Assembly: GCF_026151205.1 (NCBI RefSeq)
Contig: NC_087081.1
Location: forward strand, 2,857,246 to 2,921,245
Source of the DNA: Bolinopsis microptera
Lineage: Eukaryota > Ctenophora > Tentaculata > Lobata > Bolinopsidae
Length of the DNA: 64,000 nt
Direction: 5' to 3'
This document shows, piece by piece, positions 44,866 through 55,361 of the stretch. The notes under the pieces are model-generated. The model searched no databases. It had not been told where the DNA came from and worked only from the letters and a program-made list of their open reading frames with translations. The stretch's first letter is position 1, and each line of letters opens with the position of its first letter. Both the position numbers and the translations under genes were made by a program.

Positions 44866-45261
44866 GGCGGCAACAAAAAGTATAAGTCAAACGACAAAGG
44901 AGCGATGATAAATAACATTTCCGGCGCGAAGTCAAATTAGTGAACATTTTCCAACGCGAAAATATTTTGAAGCATTGTAAAAGCTGTCGTAAAAATCTAT
45001 TGCGCGGCGCCCATTCTGCGTTGAATACATCATACATACTGCATACATATCGTAATTTTGTTAAACATTAAAGATTAGGAATGCAATTTGTTTCATAAAG
45101 AAGTAAGAAACGTAAGTTTACTAAATAGTTCGAGCGACGGTCTTGGAAAATATCTGGAACTAATATTTTACGTGATTATTATCCGTTAAATGCTTTTCCG
45201 AATACTACATATTAGTAGTTAAGTAGTAAAACAGCTAATAACTTGTTATATATATGATATA
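44866..45261. other. SNRPB upstream region
   Basis: This is the likely 5' UTR and promoter of SNRPB on the minus strand. No TATA box was convincingly placed. Confidence 0.4.
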
Positions 45262-45475
45262 TACGTTGTATGACATGACCCGCGGCGCGGCGCACGAGTG
45301 CGCGGCTCCCCCTGTATCGTAGAAATTAAACTATACCATATACAGGGTGAAACGACTGTGGGGGTCACTTGCATCACGTGGTGACCCCCACTGTCGCTTC
45401 ACTATACTGTATCGTCTTCGACGATACAGGGGGAGCCGCGCACTTCGTGCGCGGCGGGTCATACAACGTATGACA
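45262..45475. repeat. GC-rich palindromic repeat, about 215 bp
   Basis: GTTGTATGACATGACCCGC at the left end is inverted as GCGGGTCATACAAC at the right. Further in, GCGCGGCTCCCCCTGTATCG pairs with CGATACAGGGGGAGCCGCGC. The centre pairs ACTGTGGGGGTCAC with GTGACCCCCACTGT around CATCACGTG. The whole unit folds into one long hairpin. A half copy is at 46515-46630. Confidence 0.75.
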
Positions 45476-45711
45476 AGGGGTCACAACGTGATACAACTAA
45501 TAACCACACTAAAAATGTTTTTCAGACTCTCATCTTGGAGGGCTTCGACGCGCCGCGCAAACTAGCATTCTTGCTTCGCAGAGCAACGATCTCGTTGTAG
45601 GTTCACAACCTACCAGGACGCGCGCCGAGTTGGAACAGATATTCAACGAGTATCACCCGTTAAGCTTTTTGCGAGCTTGGTAAAATACTGTTACACTCTT
45701 ACCACTTACTA

Positions 45712-45806
45712 TACCTGGGGACCCCAGGCTATTGTGTTAATAAACATAATATTAATAGAGATTCGGCGGAATGACAGACTGAGCGGCGAGCGCCGCCGCC
45801 CAGTAA
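45712..45806. repeat. TTACTGGG/CCCAGGTAA short repeat family, copy b
   Basis: It starts TACCTGGGGACCCCAGGC and ends GCCGCCGCCCAGTAA, with internal GGCGGAATGACAGACTGAGC. It has the same orientation as copy a. Confidence 0.75.
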
Positions 45807-46235
45807 TTGGTAATTTAAATTACACTCATGATTCGAACTTCGAAATTTTTCTAAAAGGGCCCCAGACGGTTGAATCGAGCGTGCTAAATTACTTTATATC
45901 TACAGTCGATCTTCGAGATTGTTCTAAAAGGGCCTCCAATGGTTGTAACCAACTTCAATCGATGTATTTTCGGACGCTGATTCCGAATCACCCCCCATGA
46001 CATAAAGTTAAAATGCTCTCCTAACGAGATATTGGCGAAAAACTGTATCGATCACGTAATATAACCGTATAAGGAAGTTAGTCTAATTTCTCGTTAGGGT
46101 TAGGGTTTCAGCATATGTTTTTGTTAAGGATTGGGTAAGGGTTAGGGTTGGGATCAGATAAGAGGGTTAGGGTTTCGAAAAGTCGTTCAGAACCATCTAG
46201 AGAACGGATTAAAAAAGTCACGTGACAGTCGAGTG

Positions 46236-46321
46236 TTACTGGGCCGCGCTCAGCCTGTCATTCCGCCTAATCTCTATTCTCTATATGTTTATGAACATAA
46301 TAGCCTGAGGTCCCCAGGTAA
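46236..46321. repeat. TTACTGGG/CCCAGGTAA short repeat family, copy c
   Basis: It starts TTACTGGGCCGCGCTCAGCC and ends AGCCTGAGGTCCCCAGGTA, opposite in orientation to copies a and b. Confidence 0.78.
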
Positions 46322-46349
46322 GTCGAGTGTAGAGTGATTAATCATCATC

Positions 46350-46430
46350 TTACTGGGCCGCGCTCAGCTTGTCATTCCGCCTAATCTCTATTCGTTGTTT
46401 ACCAACATTAAAGCCTGGGTCCTCAGGTAA
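46350..46430. repeat. TTACTGGG/CCCAGGTAA short repeat family, copy d
   Basis: It starts TTACTGGGCCGCGCTCAGCT and ends GCCTGGGTCCTCAGGTAA, only 28 bp from copy c in the same orientation. Confidence 0.78.
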
Positions 46431-46514
46431 TCATCATCCCGGTTGAATGTTGAAATCAATTTGAATCAATGTATTTTCGAACGCTGATTCCGGATCACCC
46501 AACATAACAATAAC

Positions 46515-46630
46515 AATAACATGTGTATCACGTGGTGACCCTCACTGTCGCTTCACTATATCATATATCGTCTTCGACGATGCAGGGGGAGCCGCGCACT
46601 TCGTGCGCGGCGGGTCATACAACGTATGAC
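46515..46630. repeat. Half copy of the 215-bp palindromic repeat
   Basis: Nearly identical to 45370-45475: ATCACGTGGTGACCCTCACT at the start and AGCCGCGCACTTCGTGCGCG then GCGGGTCATACAACGTATGAC near the end. The left arm is missing. Confidence 0.75.
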
Positions 46631-48153
46631 AAAATAACATAGGGTTTAAATGCTCCCCTGGCAAAAAACTGTTTCAATTACGTAATAGATATGACCAAAT
46701 AAGGAAGTTGGTATATTTTCTCCCACGGGCCGTTATAGAGTTTTACTATTCTTTTAGCATATGCCTTTAGCCCTGGCCTAGTTTAAGTTAGGGATTTGGT
46801 TTACCAATACATATGGCACGCGCCATACGTCGCGTGAGAAAAGCAAGATTATACTTATAGCAGTAGCAAGCTAGGTACAGATGGGCTCAGAATTGGGTAA
46901 ACTTTGTAGGTAAACTTAAAGGGTTTTGAATAGTCAACGTAGAAAATGTTTGCCTCACGTTGTGTGGGCCCGCCGCGCGACCATATTGCATATCGTGGAT
47001 CACGACGTGAGACAAGAGAACGTGATAAAGTAGGTCACGTGAGTCAGAGTCAAGAGTAGACTTAGAATAGAGTGATTAATCATCATCATCATCTGTATCT
47101 ACAATCTAAGCCTAAAGAAAAAGTCTTGATCTAAGTATTTTTACCACCACTAGTACTTTTTCTCCGCCGGGATTATTCATGCAAACGTCACAGTTCACAG
47201 CAACAAATTTCCAGATTATCTTACTTTAATTCTATTATAGTATTACGCCAATTTTCCTATTATATTACGCCGTACAAAATGAAAACGATAACTTTATCAG
47301 TTTTTTAACAAAACGTTTATTGTATAATAAATCAAGAAGCTTGAAATAAATACGATTGCAAAGTCAACACAACAGAAGGCAACCAACGTTTCGATCCGTG
47401 AACATTCTTACTCTTAGTCCAATACCATCTAACAATTTATTTTATTGATATTAGAAAATAGTAAAATTGAACAGTGCAGATATTGAAGATAAATTTGAAG
47501 TACCGACCCATTTTTTCGACACACTATAATAAATTCTTAAATGGTGAAGCTTAAATATGAATTACCTACATTGTTGATGATGTAAATTGTAGATTATGAA
47601 CCCTATCTCCGAGTATTTCACCTTCAAAACTAGATACATCACATATATTTATTTTATGAGCAACCTAAATTCAAATTAAATTTAATATATATCAACAAAT
47701 TCCAGTTCTTGTTAACTGTATAACACTGTTGCGCTAAAAAACATTTAAAATATTATTGAGTGGAGTCTCTTAAAAAATTAAAAGCTTGGTCACTAAAGAG
47801 CCTTGAAAAAGTGACCCAGGAAACGTCACAACTCACAATGAACAGTAAATAGGCAGAGAACAGAATTTAAATAAACCAGATAACGATAGCTATATTAAAA
47901 GTTCCAGTATTAACCGTTTTCTATGTTCAACCCATGTATAGAACGTAAACAAAATTGCGCGTGTAAGTGTGCTACAAAATTTCCTAAGATCTGAAAATAT
48001 TTTTACAAATATAACTTTAAAAACATCGTCATCATCATCAATCGTCACGCGGCTAGCTCTCGTTCCTAAGGGCGCGCGCACGTCGCTTGCACGAACAGGC
48101 TAACTTCAGAAACCTGCACGTGCTCACGACGCACCGTTGCATGGTTTGATCTG
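46631..48153. other. Intergenic, repeat debris then AT-rich
   Basis: 46800-47040 has further GC-rich, ACGTGAG-containing fragments resembling the palindromic repeats. 47100-48153 is AT-rich 3' flank of the Ig receptor gene. No gene was seen. Confidence 0.4.
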
Positions 48154-51100
48154 TCATATATCGCTTTCCAAGTTGTCCAACTTGGGGTTATCTAGGTCTT
48201 TAAGCAGACCCTGTAATTGTCTGTCCACGTCGTCAAACTGTGACTGAAAATTGTTTGGTGGATGCTTGTCTGCCCAGTTTAGTGTCCTTAAATTATACAT
48301 AGGCAGAGAATTTGAAGTGTCTATGGGAACTTGAAACATTACAGGTTTCGGTGTTACAGTCTCAAACTGATAGTTTGCTTCTTCCGCTGAAGATTTGAGT
48401 GTGTTTTGAGTTGGTTTGTAGCTGCGCCTTTCTCGAGACTTGTCTCGGATCATCTTGACGGAGACGAAGACGACTATACAGACGACAAACACGCAGATGA
48501 CGATCACGACGATTAGCCACGTTTCTATGGGGTTGTCTATCACTGTGAGAGGTGTACCTGGAAATAAATTCAGGGGTTAAAAGTGGAAATATTTTAAATG
48601 TTATGACATTATCTGTCACTGACTGTCAGAGCGACCGTTACATCGAGATTCGAGCCTTTTCTGACCACAAAATCATGATAAATCTAGGATTTGAAGATAA
48701 CAAATATTTAAAGTATGCCAGGGAAGACCGCATTACCTTTACTGGTAACTTTGACAGTAGTAGAACTGGAAACGACATCGAAGTCGAAGTCGTTAGCGAC
48801 CTTGTTGTTGTCAGCTGTACACGTGTACTCTCCCTCGTCGTCGTTTTGTATGTTCATTAATATTAGTGAACTGTTCTCGTCAATAGTGGCCCTAAGACAA
48901 GGCGAATGTTAATTTAAAATTAAATCGAACAATGAAAATTACAGTGACGTATTTTACCAGTGTACCTCAGTACCTAACAACTGGATTTTGGAATCTAGTT
49001 GTCTGTGTCATTTGTTAAAAAGGAAAATGAGATATGATTCAACAAAACTACTGACGAAAAATTGTCACCTATTTAAACTTTGTATCTAAATAAAACTAAA
49101 GTTTTATCTTACCTTCCGTTGGGAGGCAACGTCCCCTTGGGGCCGGTCCATTTTATCTGAGGTAGCGGCTCACCACGTGCCTTACACGTGATGGTCAGGG
49201 TAGCTCCTATTGGTACCTCGTACGTGGGCAGGGGAGGAGACTCTATCACAGCTTGATATCGTACTTTTACTTGGTGAGCAGTGGAGGTTTTACCAGCAGG
49301 GTTTCTGAGAAAAAAAGGGTTTAGTTAATAATTAAATCATTAGTTAATAATTAAATTATTAGTAAATAATTAAATTATTAGTTAATAATTTAATAATTTA
49401 AATAATTTGTATTCTTATACTCGTTAGAATATTATGAATAACTTTGTTGTGTAAATGAAGATTCAATCTAAAATCAAGTTGAGGTATAACTTACTCGGCA
49501 TGACAGAAATACGTCTTAGAATCAGATCCCTGTACTTTCTTAAAAGTAAGCGTGAGTTCCCTATACGGCACCGAACTATCCGAGTCCATGGATCTCACAT
49601 AATATCTCTCATTAGTTGACTGAGCTATCACAGTCTCATTTCCCTCCTTAAACCTCCAGGTAAGAACAGGGAGAGGCTTCCCTCTAGCTTCACACACAAT
49701 GGAGCACTCCATGTCAGCTGTCACACTGTCACACCCCGAAACGCGTGTTACACTCGGCAGATCGTAGACCCGGACTTGAGTTACCGAGCTGTCTGAACCG
49801 AAGTCATTGCTCGCTTTGCACGTGTAGAGTCCGTCGTGCTGCGTGCTTTCAGGGTCTTGAATTATGAGGTTACTTCCGACTTTTGAAAACCCGTTTTGGT
49901 TATAAGTGTTCGTTTGAAGTCTGACTCCGTTTTTCCACCACTCGACGGTGGGGAAGGGATACCCGGAAACTTCACAAATAAGTGTGGAACGCTCTCCGGT
50001 GATTGGATATTGGAGAGAGGGGATGTTTTCTATTCGGGCCTTGCTACGAACTGTGATTATCACGTCTTTACTTCTGGAGCCCTGTAAAGGATACTAAACT
50101 TATCGTAATGGAGAGATAACGTTATCAGGTGATACAATTGAAACAATTCATGTAAAATCTAGCTAAATTGTAGATAAAGATTAAAGATGTAGAGATAAGA
50201 AAATGTAAATACCTGTCTATTAGTAACAGTACACTGATAAGCTCCGCTGTCAAATCTCGTAGCAGATGTGATTTTGAGAGTTCCGTTAGGGAAAATAACG
50301 TGATCTCTTCTAAGTGGCGCGTTGTTGTGCTTCCACTGTAGAGTGGGAGTAGGCTCACCCTGAGGAAAAGGGAGGGGTTAAGGGAGGGGTTAAAAGAGGG
50401 GTTAATGTTGAAACTACTTTATCTTAGGATATCGTGTGGTCTTTATAAATAATCTTAAAATGACCTTTTAATAAAAATTGTGCGATCATAAAGACTTAAG
50501 TAAACATCAAAATGAAACAATTCTCTCACCTCATAAAGACAGTCCAGCCAAAAACTCTCGTATTCCCTGACTTCATCATTAGGTGATATGTACGTGATAA
50601 TGGGCATGACATCCACATAAAGGTACCCAGATACACTGGATTTAGCGGCAGGGTTGGACACGTTACAAGAGTACTCTCCCTGGTCTTCTGGGAGGACTGT
50701 TTTAAAGAACAGTCCGTTACCTGGGGGAGGAGAGGGGTTTTAGGCGTGGTTAATTATTGTGGTTAAATATTGTGGTGTGGTTAATTATTGAGGTTATAGG
50801 TGTGATTAATTAGGTGTGGTTAATTATTGTGGTGTTGTTTGCAAACATGTCATCACTTATTATACTTCGTAAACATTACTATGAGTCAGTTACCTATGAT
50901 GCATTAGCATTTAGCAGACATGTTTTTAATTTTTATTGAAAAAGCGAGCTTACCTTTACGAGTCTCTATTCTAGGTGTACTAAAGCGAGCTTACCTTTAC
51001 GAGTCTCTATTCTAGGTGTACTAAAGCGAGCTTACCTTTACGAGTCTCTATTCTAGGTGTATTAAAGTGAGCTTACCTTTACGAGTCTCTATTCTAGGTG

Positions 51101-53136
51101 TATTGCCCCCCTCGTAGTAGACTTTTAGCAGGGGGATACCTCTCCTATACCACTGATACGTTGCAAAATCTTTAGTGATAGCTGCGGAGAAACATGATCA
51201 ATAAAACCAATTACCTATTGAAACAGATTAAATCAATTGATTTTGTGGAAGAATAACAATAGCTACACACTGTGCTTTAATTAAAAGATAAAAGAGTTGT
51301 TCTCAGTTTAGCTAATTCAAATGGTTGCCAGGAAACATAATGAAGAAAGCGTAGAAACAATTGTGAGGAGGGCGATATCGGCCACATTTTGCAGCATATA
51401 ATTATAAAAACGTAACATCCAACCAAGTTCTACTGAGCGAGATAATGTAAAACAAAACAGGAGAAATTTCACACTAAGTCAAGATGTTAAAATGGAGTGC
51501 AGTCTGCAAGAAGAACTAACACTCGGAGAAAACTGGAAACAAGTCACGTGATTGGAACAGGGTATCAGCTGTTAAAGATCCCCTCAGGAAAGAGAATGTA
51601 AGAGTCCAAACTTCAATTACCATCCTCTCCAATGATCTCTGTACTTCCAGGGTGATCCTCACTAACAACATCCTCTTCAATGATCTCTACTTTTCTCAGG
51701 TCTGCAAAACCACCACCTTCTGTAACACTCGCTGTAGGGCTGGAAGTAGTATGACTAACTACCTCTTCTTGTACGGTGTCTGTAGTTCTAACATTTGCAC
51801 GGCCAACCCTTGGGGCAGCATCAGTAGTGGGGGCGGTGGTGAGAGGTTCAGTGATATCAGTAGTGGGAGGAGTTTCAGTTTCAGTATCAGTATAGACATC
51901 CGTGCTTGTGGGCTCAGGAGGTTTAGTTTCCCTTTCACTTTCACTTTCGGTTACGATGGTGAGGGTATCGGTGTTAGAGTTGCCATCACCAGCGCTGTCA
52001 TCAGTGGTCGTTATGATACTCGTTACAAGATCGTCCGTTGGAAAGATTTTTATAGTAGTAATGGTGCCGTTGTCTAGGGATATTTGTTGTAGGAGCTGAC
52101 CCAAGTGGAAATGATCCTACCGAACCAGAACAATGATATTGATAATTAAATTAAACTAAATAAAATCTTAAAATAACTTAAATAGCACAAATAGATTAAA
52201 TGTTACATGAATATCGTAAATAACTTATATCAATTCAATTAATTAAATCCAACTCACCACAGTGCAACAGCAGATTCTTTTGTCCAGCTGTGACGTTAGT
52301 TTTTGTGGGGAGGGCGTGAGTTATTGTGGGGACATTGTAAACTGTCACTTGGACCGGCTTCGAGCTGACCATGTTCTCAGAGTTTGACGCCTGAACATGA
52401 TCAAGTGATTAGTGATAAGATATCTTGCAATTATGAATCAATGATAACAAGTGAAATAGAAAGTGAAAGTGAAAGAGAAAGTGAAACAATCCCCACCTGA
52501 CACATGAAGCTTCCACCGTCAACAGCTTGAGCGTCCTTAATCTTAAGTCCCTGTTCTGTAAACTCATACTTATCCACGTCAGCTGAGGTGAGAGCTCGCT
52601 CGTTTCTGTACCACGTGATCACGGGTACAGGCTCGGCTGTCGCTTCACACGGCACTAGAATGTCAGAACCAGTGATGCCGACGGTGTCTTTAGGTTTGAC
52701 GTTTATATAAGGAGGACCGTAAACAGAGATCTTGATGAAAATACTATCATCTCCATTCTCGTTTATTGCCTTGCACTCGTAGACGCCTGAAAAGTGAACG
52801 AGATTATGATAAATTCACGAACTTGCATACATATGAATAGAGAAATTACTTGGATTTAAATGAGCTCTAACTTTTCTAAGAATGAAAAGAAAATAGAAAA
52901 TACGTTAATATCATCACTTGACTCACCATTATCGGTGATCCTGACATCTGAAATATAAATAGTGGACTCGTAGAGGTTCTCATGATGCCGTATCCTGGAA
53001 TCAGAAGGCAGGGCTCTACTGTCCTTTAACCACACGATGCTAGGTGTGGGGGAACCTTGAGCTTCACACGTGAGCGTTACTTCAGTTCCTCTGCCTACAC
53101 TCTTATCAACTGCTTCTGATACTATCTTAGCAGGGC
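48154..53136 (-). CDS. Immunoglobulin-superfamily transmembrane receptor, seven Ig domains
   Basis: Exons in transcript order after the proposed signal exon (55340-55244) are 53136-52927, 52786-52497, 52390-52258, cassette 52073-51621, 51181-51077, 50720-50530, 50359-50213, 50081-49495, 49304-49113, 48891-48737 and 48557-48154 (stop 48154-48156). All phases agree. There are seven C2/I-type Ig domains with Cys, Trp and Y-x-C (for example TLTCEAQG...VWLKD...VYECKA; LICEVSG...WWKNG...GLYTCKAS; TITCKARG...IKWTG...GEYTCTAD), no FN3 domain, one TM helix (WLIVVIVICVFVVCIVVFV) and a cytoplasmic tail of about 95 residues. The mature size is about 820 residues without the cassette. The layout resembles neural or epithelial cell-adhesion receptors. 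I cannot name an ortholog, and the tail has no ITIM or kinase domain. Confidence 0.88.
50941..51104. repeat. 41-bp tandem repeat copying a splice donor
   Basis: Four copies (starting 50941, 50982, 51023, 51064) each contain AGCTTACCTTTACGAG. On the minus strand each is the end of exon 51077-51181 (ATAGAGACTCGTAAAG) followed by GTAAGCT. Only the copy at 51064 is continuous with the exon; reading through its donor meets a stop within about 12 codons. Confidence 0.9.
51621..52073 (-). CDS. Mucin-like cassette exon of the Ig receptor
   Basis: A 453-nt exon (151 codons) in phase 1 at both ends. The acceptor is TATCCCTAG and the donor GAGGATG|GTAATTG. It encodes Thr/Ser/Glu/Pro-rich sequence with TTDDS, SESERETKPPEPTST, TETETPPTTD and TTAPTTD, likely O-glycosylated, then an acidic end (VEIIEEDVVSED). 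Skipping it joins 52258-52390 to 51077-51181 in frame and restores an Ig domain with normal Cys-x10-Trp spacing. Including it inserts the segment right after the domain's first Cys. Other acceptors (52096, 52117) would break the frame. Confidence 0.7.
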
Positions 53137-55243
53137 CTGGAAAGATTGGAGGGTTAGATGAGTTACAAAGATCGGATAAAGTTAACTTATTTATAATTTG
53201 TGTACGTGTATTTAATTATCAGGGTTTCGGGTAATGGGGAAAAGGCAGAGATTTTACGTTGAGGGAAGTAATGATGTGTGCGGGGGAATGATGATGTGTG
53301 CGCTATTTTTTAGACTTCAGGATGAAATTTAAAAGATCTTATGTAGTAAGTGAATTATTGGAGTAGGAAGTCTGGGGAAATTTGGTTGAAAGAAAAATGA
53401 CAGGTATTTTTGACCGGAGAGTATACTTGAGTTAGACCTCTAGATAGACATGGGGCAATTTAAAATGCCAAAGTTAAAACATTCCCCCCAATTCTGATGA
53501 CATAAGGTGTCACTTTAAGGCGGAGCTAACAAATCTAGTCACTGACATGTGCCCAGATAATAAAATTATCAGTTACAACTACTCATTTGTTATCAGATAT
53601 TGATCCCAGACGCAAATGTATCGGACTGTGATCAGTGATGCAATGTTTCAGGTTGTGTTCTGAGGTCGGCGTCCTGTCGCACCACGTTTACAATACCCTA
53701 CACGGCACGCGTTGTTATTACAGTGGTGCAATGTCGTTACATTCCTTATACTGAGTAACTCATATTCAGATCATTCCCTTAGATAAGAAAGCATTAAATA
53801 ATACTTCAAAAATTGAGATTTTGGAGCACCAGATGTGATGATATTACCCAGAACCGGGATAATTTTCTGGTACATTCTTTTAAGATGATCGATAGTAGCC
53901 TGAGGTGGCATCATAAAAATTACGATTCTCGGATAATCTTATACACTGCGCTATATGATCGAGGAGTGGCAGAATATATCCAAATAATTGATTCGACGCA
54001 TATTTGAGTCAAAAAACAATCTGGGAGTGACAGGGAGTGATTGGTGTATGGTTTAGCAGAGAATAAAGTAAGGGCTCTTTCCGATCATTCTGTAACTTTT
54101 TAATCGCAGATATTGTGGTGATGTATATATTGGATTGTAAGAGTCGTGCTGACTGCTGGTGCTTTTGGTTAGAGAAAATGACGAAGTTAGGTACGGCTGA
54201 TAAATCTAGTAAAATGGCGGCTATTGTTGTAGCATTACGAAGTTACGAGAAGCTGAAATTTCCTCCTGAATCTTCTAGAACTCTTACCAGGAACTGTTCT
54301 TACGAATTACTAAAGTATGCAGAGTATGCGATTCAAAGTTGATTGGTGGTATTCGTTGAACGTGGAAATTTCAATTAGTTTCCATTAAAGTTTGGGGAGT
54401 GGACGAGTTAGCTTAGTCTAGATTAACACCTGGTCACGTGGTTAATGTCCAATTCAGAGACATCTAATCTAATGAATTTGAGGTAGCACTTTATTTACGT
54501 CACAACTAATGGTTCTCTAGCATTCAATTGCTTAATATTTCCAAAATTGTCATTTAATTCAATATTCGATGCCATTTTGAAATTGAACCATAAAATATAT
54601 GACATCGTTTCAGATTCATCTAAGTTGAAAAATGTTTAATATTTTCAGTCCGACTGAATTTCAGACGGATCAAGAAAGTTACAAAGTTAACCAAGGGGCC
54701 CTAATTCAGGTGCAAGTTGTGCCAACATCAACAGTATCCTTCCTCCCTTAGAAATTACCATGAAATCCAGGCCCAAAAATTATAATTCTCAAGGTCATTA
54801 AAGCCCAGCAATTTACAGGAAATATAATTACAGGACAAGCAATATTTAGACACGTGTCCAGAAGTTCAAAAGATTAAGGTAACGGATCTTTTAATTAGCT
54901 GCCGGCCAGCACGGCTCCCTATTCCCCGTGTGGTAATAACGCGGTTACATTGATTGGCATTATTTTACTTTGAACAAGATCTGAGTCGGCACATAAAAAT
55001 AGTGGGATATATTTCAGTTTTGAAATTGAATTAAAAGTGTTTTTTCTTCGATTAAATGTTTTGCAAAAGTAATTTGCAAGATAATGAATGCACCCCATCC
55101 GAATTTTTAAAATTTACTGGACAGACAGAGACGAAGTTGCGCACAAATTCACGATAACACAAGAACACGATCAAAGAAACAAACTGACGGACGGACAGAC
55201 AGACAGACTGACGGACCGGACGGACGTACTGACGATAACTTAC
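53137..55243. other. Large 5' intron of the Ig receptor
   Basis: No further exon recognised between the first Ig exon and the proposed signal-peptide exon. Small frames here lack domains. Confidence 0.45.
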
Positions 55244-55340
55244 TCTGAGGACCGTAGTCCCAGGCTCGCCTCCCAGGGGTTGCAGCTAGAGATGGGGACA
55301 GCAGGTTGTATAGACACAGATATGGGACTAGCTTTATCAT
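55244..55340 (-). CDS. Candidate signal-peptide exon of the Ig receptor
   Basis: From ATG 55340 (another in-frame ATG is at 55361) the exon reads MIKLVPYLCLYNLLSPSLA then ATPGRRAWDYGPQ, and ends CAGA|GTAAGT, a strong donor in phase 1. The first Ig exon (53136) starts in phase 1, and phase 1 after a signal peptide is the rule in Ig receptors. A short basic start, hydrophobic core and small residues before the likely cleavage site support secretion. Just past the donor is an ACGG/ACAG simple repeat. Confidence 0.55.
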
Positions 55341-55361
55341 AAGACGGTGAACATATCGCAT

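Noticed and set aside
45597-45613. tRNA T-arm-like GTAGG-TTCACAA-CCTAC
   Set aside because: The loop does not fit the TTCRANY consensus, and no D-arm or acceptor stem is found at the required distances.
51652-52077. Plus-strand 141-codon frame
   Set aside because: Antisense shadow of the repetitive Thr/Ser-rich cassette exon on the minus strand.
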